Assembly (NCBI GenBank): GCA_037447655.1
Contig: JBBHKE010000180.1
Coordinates: 1 to 46,226, forward strand
From: Zygnema cylindricum
Taxonomy: Eukaryota; Streptophyta; Zygnematophyceae; Zygnematales; Zygnemataceae
Direction: 5' to 3'
Length of the DNA stretch: 46,226 bases
Shown: piece by piece, positions 11,801 to 22,682 of the stretch
Numbering within the stretch: position 1 is the first letter of the stretch
Layout of the letters: each line of letters begins with the position of its first letter
Notes under the pieces: model-generated
Told to the model about the DNA's origin: nothing
The model's database searches: none
What the model saw: the letters and a program-made list of their open reading frames with translations, nothing else
Position numbers and translations under genes: made by a program

Positions 11801-13359
11801 AAGGAGGAGGGACGAATGCGGCTTAAGGCTCTTCTCAACCGCTGTATGATAAGTGCGCTCAAGAGCTCTATCAGACAACTGCCGAAATGCTTCAGAAAGG
11901 TCGGTTTGAGGTGCATCATTGGTGCATCATTCTAAATTAGGAATATTATACAGAGTAAAGGCTTTAGGCAGGTGGGTGGTTTTGAATCGCACCTGTTATG
12001 GTCCCTTTAGACATTCAACAGCGTCGATGTCAGGATAAGGGCAGTACATTTGTATGTGTACGTGGATGCATCTCTCTGTTTGAATATCTCTTCGTTTTAG
12101 TCTCCATATTTTCACCAGTTCTATCTTTGCTATTTAGAGTATCTCATTAGTTTTTTAGCCCTCTTATGCTGTTCAGCTGGCCCTTAGAGCGTTGCTGCAA
12201 ATTTAGAAGAATCACTTCCATATATCAACACAGGAACATAGATTTATCAGGAAATAGTTAAAATGCTTGGATGATGGTTTACGGCCCTCCTCGGACTCAA
12301 CAAAGTTGCAGAGTTTCAATCTTAGCTTGACCTTAACTCAACCTCAACTCAAGATCTGCACAGCTGCAAACTCACTTGAACATTTTTCCGGTCTTTTATT
12401 CCTCAAGTCTTAGAAGCGGTTGCATGTGAAGTTGTGCCGGTTTTTGTCTTAACTCCAGGTGACACTTTTGGAGTTTAGTGAGGGTCACGCGGCTTCGTAC
12501 AATGAGCTTGTGGAGACGGTCCAACGAAACATTTTGATGGCCGATTGGTACGATCCCGACCACGGAGAATCCCTTTTGAACCCGAAACAGTGGAAACAGG
12601 CACGGGAATTGTTGAACAATGTGAGACTTTCATGCTGCGTTGCCGGACACATGCATATTCAGGATGTGGGAACAGACATTGAGGATACCATGGAGTTGCT
12701 TGCAAATGATGGTTTATCTCGGTCATCAGAGAAGTCAAAGGCCATCCAGGCTGCCCTGAAGTACGGAGGTGATTGCGATCGGTGAGTGGGAGGGAAATAC
12801 TGTACTGGAGTCAATTTTTTACCCTTAATGTCGACTTAATCTATTTGTTTAAGGTTGAATTGGGCATTATGCTGGTTAATATCATTCTTAGATTCATTTT
12901 CAGTGTTGAAAAGTTATTCGAAGGCAGTCCTACAATTTTCTGGTATCCTCTTCACCGTTGCTGGTCTAAACAGATCTTAAAACATGAACGGAAAGTAGGA
13001 TGATCCATGAAATTTATATGCGCAAACAAGAGCCTCCATGGGCACTTGCTTGTTTTGGCTCCAAGAATTTATATTGTCCCAATCAACAAAATCATGAATC
13101 AATCCTTAAAATGGTTTGTTGACGGACAGTTTCATTGAATGACTGCAGTTGTACAGAGTGGTCTCGCCTTCCTATGGTGACTCCTTGTCACCACCTCCTT
13201 TGTTTGACATGTGTCGCGCTGTCACGCTTACAATGTACTGTCCCCGAATGTGGAAGGCAATATAAAATGCAAGTAAAGATGCCTCGAGAAGATAATCCAA
13301 ACCCTAAATGGACAGTTCCGCAGGATCTAATCGAAATGCAGCCATCCTATGCACAGGTC

Positions 13360-13435
<76 letters not shown>

Positions 13436-16400
13436 TTCTTTCTTTTGGGGAACACTTTTTTCTGGGGAAATCTCAGCTTCGGAAGGCTCAGATCTTATTT
13501 TCTGGAATGTATAGTCCGAGACCGAATACAGAAAAGGTAAAAGTTGCGGAGTCCAAACTTTTCAATTTTTGTTGCCCAGCTTTTGTTTGAACTCTGTGCA
13601 AAGTAAACTCAATAGTGCCTTGCCTTATGGGGCTAAATTGTTGGATTATAGTCAAGAAACCTTATGAATGGGTGTCTGGTGTTGAAACAGGGCTTGAGGC
13701 GAAACAATGTGTAACAATGTGTTTTAGGGTTTTAACTTTCCTCTTCTATTTTTGTACAGTGTGAAATGACAATCGTGTAATAACCAGTTGTTTAACTGGA
13801 GGTTGTGTCCCTAAATTACCTTTGTCCATCGAATGAAGTTTTGGGAAATACTGTGTTATGAATTGGTGTGCTCATCACACTGACCCTGGCAAACATTTTG
13901 TACAGCAAATAGTATCGCTCGTGATATAAATTCAGAACAGCGTTACATTAGGGGTATTTTCAATTGTTTTTAGGTGGTAAAATGCCGCACGATGTTATTC
14001 GCACACTAAAAGTACAGGAGCACTATTTCCGCATTTTTCTTTCAATTGTTTGGCTCCCATGGCCATACACACATGACCCCTCATCGTATTTTTGACCGTT
14101 TTTTTCCCTTTTTTTTCTTGATTTTTTGGCGTTTTTACACCAGATTTTGCAGGCAATCAATTTGTATACACTGTACTTAAGTTTTCGTGCCTTTAGCAGT
14201 TTGAAAGTATTATTTTTTCATCTTACAGACATTGATTGGGGTTTTTGAGGGTTTCTTAGTGTTGTTAGTATACGTAGTAGTACATATAGTTGTTTTTCAA
14301 CGTTGCTCCTTATGAGCCACTTAGCTAAATAGTGTTAACAGTAATTTATGCTTTTGGGTCAAAAAAATACTTTCTCGAATTAGACTTGATTATAACTCTA
14401 AATGCCATGGGCGGTGTATTGTACCTCGACTCTGATGTTGTTCAACATTAACCAAACTAATGATTTGTAAAAGGTCAAAAAAAATATATATATATATATT
14501 TGCTTTAGTTAACAAAGGTCTCTAGTCATGAACAACATGAAATACCGAATGTAGTGTCTCATTTGCTTCATTAAGGTTTACATTATAATACATCACTTGC
14601 TGTGAGGATGCCGTCATCTCAAACATGATAAAAACTGGACACTTTTTTAAAGTTTTTTAAAGATATGTTGTTTTAATAATTTGGAAGGGGGTGTGGAAGG
14701 ACTGAATATCATCCTCGATATTTAAACCAGGTAAACAGATATTTTATTTTAATTATCGTGTTAGAGATTTAAATGAAGACCCGGTATTAAATATCGAGAA
14801 ATATACTGGAAATGACTTTCTATTGGCAGATGAATTGAGCAAGGAGACTTCGACAATATTCTTGTTTTAACATTTTTACATTTTGATTTTTGATGTTTGA
14901 GGTATATAAACGTACTATTTAGTGAAAGATACGTAAAGAAAGTCTCAATTTGGCTGCCAGATTCTCCTACAGAAAAATTGCGCAAAAGAATTTGTGTGCA
15001 GATCTTGTAGATTTCCGCTTAAAATTGTAGCAGTTTATGATATTTGACAACCTATTTTTCGTTCACGTTGCTGATTTAGTATTGCTGTAGAAACTGATTG
15101 CGGTGCAAAAATGGTTGATAAGTGGGCGTGCTTACAAAAATCTAATTTTTATTCTCGTGGCTTTTTAGGGTACGTGTACGAGTAAAACGTTTTTTTTTGG
15201 GGAAGTAGAATTTTTTTTTGATGCAGTCAGTCAGTCAATCACTTTTGGTTTTTGAACTTGACTCAAATGATTATTATTATTATTTCTGTTTCTTGAAGTA
15301 GTTGTCAGAAGTTCACATGCCTGGTTCTTTCAGCTCTACTGTTTTTTGTGTTTGAGAGAAAGGGAGAGAGAGAGAAGGCGGGAGGACCGGAGGGAAGGCG
15401 GGGAGGGAATGGGGAGGGAGAGGGAGAGGGAGACTAATTATCTCTCACAATGGGAAACAACTTTTGACTGCCAGATGAAAGCCTTGGAGGAATTCAGAGA
15501 ACCCGACTGTCTCGCTCTCCTAATGGACCATCAGGGCGCTCTCGGATTGGATCTCTCATTCGCTACTCATGTTTTTCTCATGGAGCCCATATGGGATCGC
15601 AGGTGAGTTTGATAAATTTCTTATATGTGCAGATCGAATTTAACATCTCTCCCTCCCAGCCTCCCTCTCTCTCTCCCTCCCTTCGCATATCAATGGATTA
15701 ACCGATTCCGTTCATCGTTTTCCTTTTTTTATCATTCTGAAAATCATTTTTGTCAGGTGACTTTCATAATTTTCTCTTATTTTGTCAATTTAAACTTGCA
15801 TCTCTTCATCCCTCCCTCCCCCCCTTCCTCCCTCCCTACCTCCCTCTCTCTCTTCTTCCTCTTCCCTCCCTCTTCCCTCCTCCCTCCCTCCTCCCTTCGT
15901 CCTCATCCCTCCTCCCTTCGCTCTCCTCCCTCCTTTCTCCGCATGTCAATGGAGAAATGATTCCCTTAAACCTTTTTCTTTTTTGTTATTCTGACAGTCG
16001 TTTCTGTCTATTTCCACCCAGCATGGAGGAGCAGGTGATAGCAAGAGCGTGGAGGATGGGTGCGAGTCAAAATGTAAAAGTGGAAACTTTGGCCATGAGA
16101 GGCACCATAGAGGAGCACATGCTCTCTCTCCTCCAGGTGCTCTCTCTCTCCTCCGTTCTCCTCCCGCTCTCCATTTCCCCTTCTCCCCCCTTCTCTCCCT
16201 CACTTCCTCTCGCTTTTCCTCCCTTCCTCGCTCTCCCTCCCTCCTTTTGCCTCCGTTTCACTCCCTCGTCCTCACCCTCTTTCTCTCTCTCCCTCCTCCG
16301 CTATATGTTCCCCATTCTCTCTACCCTGCTCTCCTCTCTCATGCAACGGACACTCACACACACATTAGAAGGGATGGGAGAGAGGGAGAGAGGGAGAGAG

Positions 16401-17762
16401 GGAGGGAGGGGGATTAGGGGCAAAGGTAACTATGAATAAGTGGGAGGGGAAAGGGGGAATTGGGATCCGAGATTTCTGGGAATTGGGATTTGAAAGTCTG
16501 AAAGAGAGTTGAGTAAAAGAACCTAAGGGACATATAAGAGGTAATGAAGAAGGTACAAGAAAAGTGAGAAGTATTAGGGAAATTTAAAAGTTGGGTATGG
16601 GGCACAAACATCTTATAGCGTTGTTTCTTTTCCAAGTTTTGTCTCTCCCTCTTTAGAGGATAGTGGACGAAAGATTTTTTTCGTCATTCTTGTGGTTTTG
16701 ATTTTGAAAGTGGATTGTTGCAAGGAGAAAAGCACATCGTAAATCGCTATTTTCATTAATAATACTCTTTTGGTGCCGGTTGTTTTTGGCCCTTGAATTT
16801 AAAATCGCGTTAATAAAAATTGTTGTTTTTTACTTAACACTAATTTGGTAAGCGATCCAAAGTCATCGACATCCGTCTGACCTAAATAAGATTCAATAGC
16901 TCTTAAATAAGCACCAGACTATATATTTCTTAACACTGATAACGATTCATGGTGTATCTTCATCTTGTTCATGCAAACTTTGGCTTAATCTGATGTTTGA
17001 CATAATTCTGGTTTTTTTCAACTTTGGTGTAGAGACTCCATGTTTTCTTAATTACTTTTTGTGGAATTGTTTTTCTACTTTGCTTAGGAACTCATATATT
17101 CTAACTTTTGTATCTGGTCTCTTTGTTTTCTTTCTTTGGTACAGGATCAAACTGAAAGCAGGAGTGGTCGGGGTCAGAAAGAGATGCGGGAAGTTACGGT
17201 GAGAACTGATATATTAAAGAGAGTGTCTCTTGTTCGAAAGTCCTCCAAAAATCTGAACCTTTCTCTGCAATTGGATAAGGCAATTGAAGACAGAAAGGAG
17301 GGACACTCATTTGAATCAGGAAGGATAACATACAGTATGGACTCGTCTCAAAAAGATGAAACTAACTGTGTGAATACCATTGAGAATGTCGACGAAATGT
17401 CGGATAAAAATCAAGTGTCACAATTTGAACGGGAAACAGGTTTTGCATTCGACTCGGACCATAGGAATGAAAGGCAAGGTAGAGTGGAGGAAGGGGAGTG
17501 GAAGGGAGACGAGACGCTTTTGTCAAGGAAAAATGAGCGGGGAAGGGAATCAATTTTTCAAGCATCGCATTCAAGAGTTTCCGAAGGTCCTGAAAGGGCT
17601 CTAATACCAGATGAAAAATTTAATCGGGGAAAAGAGTTAGAGGTTGAAGCCAGTATTAGAGGAAAGCCGTTACGACGATGTGTAAAGGGAAGGAGAGTAA
17701 GGTTTGTGGATGAAGTTCATCCAGGGGCAGATCTCTCTTCCATACTAAATAAGAGTGGATGA
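5873..17762 (+). CDS. F-box / CW zinc finger / SNF2 helicase / RING protein (AT3G54460 family), 10 exons
   Basis: Exons deduced: 5873-6818, 7742-7949, 8305-11191, 11699-11899, 12459-12781, 13149-13356, 13477-13536, 15475-15602, 16022-16136, 17145-17762; all introns GT-AG, 1,897 aa. In order: F-box near 503-545 (LQDDILSNILSRLDPLSL); ATP-binding DEPGLGKT 670-677; a long insertion with a CW zinc finger (C996, C999, C1019, C1030; tryptophans W1002, W1017); helicase Ia (ATLIVVPANLIPHW); DEGH 1307-1310; LTGTP 1335-1339; RING C3HC4 (C1520, C1523, C1535, H1537, C1540, C1543, C1551, C1556); motif V (GALGLDLS) and VI (QVIARAWRMG). CW fingers commonly read methylated H3K4 and F-box/RING domains serve ubiquitin ligases, so a nuclear chromatin/ubiquitin role is inferred. 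Two oddities stand out. The segment with helicase motif IV (a KVLIFSQF-like stretch) is missing between exons 6 and 7. The last exon encodes a 205-aa tail that I do not recognise in the family; it contains RRVRF, resembling a PP1-docking motif. Confidence 0.88.
7181..7395. mobile_element. Family-A MITE in intron 1 of the F-box/SNF2 gene
   Basis: The left TIR TACACCATGAAACGCTATTA (7181) and right TIR CGCTGATAGCGATTTACGG (7373-7395) are inverted relatives around about 165 bp of AT-rich, non-coding DNA. The length of about 215 bp matches the other copies. Confidence 0.65.
13362..13433. repeat. (CT)36 microsatellite filling intron 6
   Basis: An uninterrupted CT run of 72 bp lies in the 120-bp intron between exons 6 and 7 of the F-box/SNF2 gene. 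It supplies the polypyrimidine tract. Long low-complexity runs like this are prone to expansion, deletion and assembly collapse, and the coding segment expected at this spot is absent. Confidence 0.95.
15350..16430. repeat. Long CT-rich and GA-rich tracts around exons 8 and 9
   Basis: Purine-rich GAGAGA/GGGAGG runs (15356-15433) precede exon 8. CCTCCCTC/CTCTCT runs fill intron 8 (15640-15950) and the start of intron 9 (16130-16330). A GAGAGGGAGAGAGGGAGG run at 16375-16410 follows. The CT and GA tracts in intron 9 are mutually complementary, so the transcript could snap back. Several open frames here are translations of these tracts. Confidence 0.85.
16732..16956. mobile_element. Family-A MITE in intron 9 of the F-box/SNF2 gene
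   Basis: The right TIR TAACACTGATAACGATTCAT at 16931-16956 is clear. The left TIR (GCACATCGTAAATCGCTATT) at 16732 is more diverged. The inside shares GGTTGTTTTTGGCCCTTGA and AAATCGCGTTAATAAAAA with the copy at 26754-26945 (there in reverse), which links the two as one subfamily. Confidence 0.65.
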
Positions 17763-17880
17763 AGGGAAAAGAAAGTGGATGGCAAGCAAGAGTGGATGAA
17801 GGAGAAAAAGAATGGACGACAGAAAAAATGAGTGAATGCAGGAAAGCAAAGGTGGATCAAGGAGAAAAGGAGTGGATTGG
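17751..17880. repeat. Minisatellite at stop codon and 3' UTR of the F-box/SNF2 gene
   Basis: Degenerate repeats of AGAGTGGATGAAGGAGAAAA begin in the last codons of the gene and continue for about 130 bp into the 3' UTR. The stop codon (17760-17762) lies inside the first unit, so slippage here could shift or move the end of the protein. Confidence 0.75.
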
Positions 17881-19036
17881 AGGGAGCTGCCCTTTTGTAC
17901 CGGTTTAGGTCGATCGATACTGAGGTATGTTACCAACTCAAGGTAACGTCTGTAAACATAAGTAAATATTTGCAAGAAGGAAAGTTCAGGATCTAGGAGA
18001 GGAAAACGGTTTTGGTTTTATGTGGGTACGTTGACGAAATGAGAGGGAGAAGGAGAGGGATACATTTGTTGGCGTAAAATGGAGCTCCACATTCCATTGG
18101 GGTAAAAGAAAACCTCGAATCAGAATTTTAAGTTGCTTTACAATTCTCAGTACGAAACATACACTGAGTAGAGTAGTCTACCATATGGAACGAGATAGCT
18201 GTAAATTTTTTCAGTGCCAGCAAGTCTTCAAATGGGTGTTTTATGAAGTTGTTTCATTTTGGGACGTTCTATAATCTCACATTTCATTTTACATTTTAAT
18301 AGTTGTATATAGTAGGGTTTTTGTTGAACCTAGGAAGAACACTGTTGCCATATGGTACAACATCGATTTAGTATATTGCAGTCATAATAGGTGGCCATCT
18401 AATACGGAAATAAAGAATTACGGAACTGGTTCTCACTGCTCAATAAAAGCGTTGGCCACTTACTGCCTCATTTTTGGTGTAGCGTTTCTGTCCTGGTGTC
18501 TTTCGTTTGTTTGATTTTGTGTGAGTTTTTCCATTTTGTTTTATGTTTTTTTTTTCCGGTTCCATGTGGTGGTTGGTTGACCATGGTGCCGTTTTAATTT
18601 CATGAATTGATGTCTGAATATCCGAACTTGGTGGATAACGAATAAGTTGTTGAGTTGCTCGAAAGGGAAAGGTGGTAAAAAGGGATAAATGAAGGGAGTT
18701 TGCTGTTAAACCTGAAAGAGGTGACCATATGTACATCTTGTCCAAAGTTACAAGGGAAATAAGAATTGCCACAAAGGACGCTAGTTACATACTAAATCCT
18801 GAGGACAGTGTGCCTCTCAATGTTTAACAAGTTTTCCAGTTTTGTTTTGGCCTTTACTTTCTTTGTCTACTCGGATGGTTTATCGTTGCGATTTCTTAAT
18901 AAAGCTTACTATTAGTTTAACAGTTCTTTATCTGTGCCTGAGAACACAAGGTAAAACAAACAAAAGATTAAAAGAGGCATTTTCATTGATTCTGTACATC
19001 CTTTGTAGGGCCACAAACCACTACAAGCCTTTGAAG
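17881..19036. other. 3' region and intergenic DNA, no gene seen
   Basis: Possible AATAAA poly(A) signals occur near 18410 and 18443, so part of this is probably 3' UTR of the upstream gene. The minus-strand open frame at 18440-18772 shows no family resemblance, and no splice-linked partner was found. Confidence 0.4.
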
Positions 19037-19232
19037 CTACATGTGAATCATTATGTTAGAGTGCCGTTTATATCAGTGTTACTAATTTGATTCCGTTCAG
19101 GACGATTTGGCTGATTTTGATCTGTTAGAAAAATCACTATTACAAGAAAATGGTATTAACAACACTGGTTAGAGGGCAAAAAGAACTCGTCCCTGATTAA
19201 TGTTGTTAGCGCCAGTAATAATTCATGGTGAA
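19037..19232. mobile_element. Family-A MITE (intergenic)
   Basis: The left TIR CTACATGTGAATCATTATGT at 19037 and right TIR GCGCCAGTAATAATTCATGG near 19209-19232 face each other about 196 bp apart. No coding sequence lies inside. Confidence 0.6.
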
Positions 19233-20076
19233 CTGAGCGAAAAAGATGAATCCGATAATAATGATAAGGATGTCAACCATAAAATTACTCTTGTACAATT
19301 TGCTATAATGTGTGGTTGGGCTATTGCTCGCACATCTCTTGGAAATGTTAAATGTTTTTTTTACAATCATAGAAGCATTTTTTAGCGTTAATGGTGAAGA
19401 GAGTGTAACTATGCAGAATATGGGTACCAAACTTAGTGTCGGTTCAATAAAGGTCCTGTATGTACATCTCCATCGGCTTACAAAAACACTGGACATTCTC
19501 TACATGTTTTGGCTCTCAGATACTTGTGTGACCTCAGATTTTGAAAGTGGTTACATATCATGTAAAAATAGTAGGGCTAAAGACGGATACATATTTTGTG
19601 CATTCATACGTGCTCCATTGATGTTTTAAATCCTTGTGTTTTATTTCTAAGTGCGTTGAGCACGCTCCCAAAAATGTAATTTGTCGTCAATTCATTACAA
19701 TTGCTGTTGTTTTACGTTGATACATACCCCAAAAATGTCGAATATTGAGCCCGGTAAGCATCGCTACGAGAATGAAAAGGGGCGCCCAATGCGAAGTATC
19801 ACGCTGACTGACATCTGTAGACAATTCAGCCCATAATTCTCGCCTCATAGGTTTGGGGCGACAACTTTTGCGCTGGCCACTTGGGGGGAGTTGTTTGGCC
19901 GTGGTTCCGGAAATTCGAGCTTTGCTGGATCTCCGTCGGGATTGGTTGGTCCTCCAGGGTGATGTTCAAATGCTTTTACAGCGGTTCTAGCGCTATTTTT
20001 TTCGAGGCTTATGGTTGCAACTTCCATGATGGTGCAAATATACCATTTTGTGCGAGCCTTTCATTCTTTGACCAGA
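19233..20076. other. Intergenic DNA, no gene seen
   Basis: Short open frames on both strands lack recognisable motifs. It may contain decayed retroelement sequence upstream of the reverse transcriptase scrap at 20276, but I cannot support a specific call. Confidence 0.35.
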
Positions 20077-20271
20077 ACATCATGTATCCCTATTAGTGTT
20101 AAATGTTTTTTCCCAACATAAAACATCTTTTCACCTTGCACAGTCGTCAGATTATTAATCTGACGGCTGCGATTGAAAGGTGAGATTCTCACCTTCCTAT
20201 TGGTCGTTTCCAACCAAAAATTGGACACATCTGTGTGGAGAAAAAAACACTAATATCAATAAACGGTGTAG
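20077..20271. mobile_element. Family-A MITE with an internal palindrome
   Basis: The left TIR ACATCATGTATCCCTATTAG at 20077 pairs with the right TIR CACTAATATCAATAAACGG at 20248-20271. Inside is the palindrome CGTCAGATTATTAATCTGACG near 20143-20163. A related word (CATCAGATTAATTGTCTGAC) occurs in the copy at 29057-29263, so these two form a subfamily. Confidence 0.65.
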
Positions 20272-20275
20272 CCTC

Positions 20276-20400
20276 TATTTCTCAATCGACAGTCGTCAAG
20301 GCGACCCTCTTGGCGGAACGTTATTCGAGCTTCGGCTTTCACTTCTGATTTCCCTTCTTGCTTGGTTTTGCCATCCTCTTCTTCTTTATTGGTTTCCATA
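20276..20400 (+). pseudogene. Non-LTR (LINE-type) reverse transcriptase fragment
   Basis: At 20291-20329 the plus strand reads SRQGDPLGGTLFE, matching the conserved (G)xRQGDPLGxxLF block of LINE-type reverse transcriptases. The residues after it lose similarity quickly and the catalytic YADD-type block is not visible. The motif follows directly on the right end of the MITE at 20077-20271, which may have inserted into this relic. Confidence 0.55.
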
Positions 20401-21611
20401 TTGTTTAGCATCGCGCTTTCTTAATATAAACTTCTTTGGGTGGCAATAAAACACACACCATCGACCATAATAAGTCTTCCTCTTTTACAAAATCTAAGAT
20501 ATGCGGGCCCACAATTTTTTTAATTCACTCCTCTCGTGGTTTGAGAACCTCACGTTTTTCCAAGGGCATATGTGTCGTACGGTCCTCGTTTGGCTCTAAC
20601 AATTTCGTCACCCTATTTCTTGAATATGTTTCTTTGTACTAACTTGTCCCAGGTGGACGACATCACCGACACCTTTTAATCTTTTGAAGAAGTGTTCACC
20701 CCATCACTCCCCTACCTCACTTGCACTTCCCCTGCCTATCCCTACTTTTGTCTTTTGCTATCTGCCTTCGATGATCGTCTTATGGACATCCACCACAGTT
20801 TACTCCTCCTCCTCCTCCTTTCTCTTCTCCTCCTCTGTCTCCTCCTTCCTCTTCTTCTTCTCCTTCTCTTCCTCCTCCTCCTCCTCCACCTTCGTCCCAC
20901 AGCCAAGCGTCCATTCCCATCTCTCTGGGGAGTTTGGGTTTGGTATCCACGGCTCGTGTGCTGCCTACTGCCTACTTGGGGGAATACCTCCTGATTGGCT
21001 CAACTGCCGTCTTTCACTTTTGGCTGCTGTTCTTGCTACCATGATGAGCTGACTTTATTAAAAAAGCGTGATTTTGTTTTGGACTCTGTCTTCTCCTCCC
21101 AGCGGTTTCTTTTTGAGTCGGCTCCTATAGCGAGTGCAAGCTTCTATCCTCCTTCGATCGGCCATTGTGGTTATGAATCGTCGGCGTGTTCCGGAACTCC
21201 TTTAACATGTTCCCCCGGGCCTAGGGGCCATAAGGGGGTGCTTTTCATAGATCTTTAGTCATGTTGAGGTTTGGTTAGGTAATGTTGGGTTAAGCACACG
21301 GTTATGTGTTTGCTTTAGTGATCGTTGCTTCTTTAAGTGTCCTTGTCTTACAAGCCCTTGTCCGTTTTACGTGCTTCTTTTCTCATTTAGCTTTTCAGTT
21401 TTGCCTTTGACTTCCACTTGTTTTTTTGGTTCCCGTGTAGTGCGATAGCTTTCCATCACGCTTTCTTAATATAGTTTTGCTACTTTATTGGATACGTGGG
21501 TTTTCTCCACCCATATTGCTACACCAGTTTCATGTGTCTACAAATTAATTTTTGATAAGGTTGTCACCACCATTCAATCCGGGCTTTTCAATTCAAGTGG
21601 TTTCCCTCTGA
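20401..21611. other. Intergenic DNA with a CTC/CTT-rich tract
   Basis: A pyrimidine-rich tract (CTCCTCCTCCTT and variants) lies at about 20805-20890. The overlapping serine- and leucine-rich frames are by-products. No recognisable gene was found. The sequence may be further decayed retroelement material. Confidence 0.35.
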
Positions 21612-21872
21612 TTCTTCACATCTTCGTTTTTCTCCTATGTTCGGTTTTCTCCTACAGATGACCTAGTACCAGAGCCTGACTATGCCGACATCGATTCTCT
21701 CCACTCCTCATTTCACTCCATTCACCACCACTCCCCACCACTGCCCTCCTATTCTAGCATGACCTCCATCCTCCACCCATACTCAGCTCCCTCCATTGCT
21801 CCTGATACCGTGTTCTTTGGCCCAATGGGGGAGAGACATTTGCCTCGACGCTCCAATGGAAGAGTTAACTGA
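21612..21872 (+). other. Orphan open frame, possible terminal exon
   Basis: A frame without an ATG is open from 21612 to a TGA at 21870-21872. A plausible acceptor (TTCTCCTACAG at 21647-21657) would leave about 71 codons, starting DDLVPEPDYADID, rich in Ser, His and Pro, and ending near FFGPMGERHLPRRSNG. The composition looks protein-like, but I recognise no family and found no upstream exon. It could equally be a relic of a mobile element or chance. Confidence 0.25.
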
Positions 21873-22682
21873 CACACAATCTTAAAAGACAATATTTAAA
21901 AACTGCTGGAGGGGTAGGCCATTATGATCACTGAGGTCAAAATCATGAATTATATGGTTTTAATTATCTTGATCTTTTGGATCTTGCGCAAAATCAGGCG
22001 CAAATCACGTCAAAAAGTAAGGCAAAGAGGGGCAGAAAGCGCACATCAAATGATCCGAAATAAAACTCAGAGAAAATCCTTTCGACCGAACTTAATCTTT
22101 CTTAAACTCGATCAAGGGAAAGAAGAGGGACAGACCTGAAGACTTCAAAAAAATTGTTTAACCGACTGCTCTTAGTACTGCAAAGATCCATATCTCACAT
22201 ATATGTATAAAAATTTATACATTAGAGGACATTCAATATACATCAATACACACTTAAAAGGGGAACAGCTAGTGTAACACACCAAGTTCAAATGGCAAAT
22301 CCACGGGGTCACTTTTTTCCAACTGAAGAGTGTGAACAAGTGTATAATATATACTAGCCAAGCTGGCTTTTCTTTGCTGATCCACTCAATAATAATATCC
22401 ACCAAGTTTGCTACATAAGCCATTCACGAACTGCCATATAAAAATCCTCGACCAAAAGCGAATATTCAGGCGTTTTTGTTCAAAACGAAATCAGCTTTGC
22501 TCTGAAAATACATGCCCTTGCCATCCAAATTCTACAGAAAAAAATTCCTTTTCAACGAACTAAATGCTGGATAAACTCATTAACTAAACAGAAGATTTCC
22601 ACCAAACTTCTTCCCGTCTGACAGGTCAATAAAAATTCTCGCTACTACTGATCAGAAAAACAGAAAAAAAAACATTAAACAT
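21873..22682. other. Intergenic DNA and probable 3' UTR of PSRP5
   Basis: No gene is recognised. The minus-strand open frame at 22172-22423 has no family features. The part next to 22683 is likely the 3' UTR of the PSRP5 gene. Confidence 0.4.

Noticed and set aside
13308-13590. Open frames full of Ser-Leu repeats
   Set aside because: They are translations of the (CT)36 run in intron 6; only 13477-13536 within them is a supported exon.
13537-15474. Missing motif IV exon hiding in intron 7
   Set aside because: No such coding sequence was seen there, and it would be in the wrong order, after the MYSP exon.
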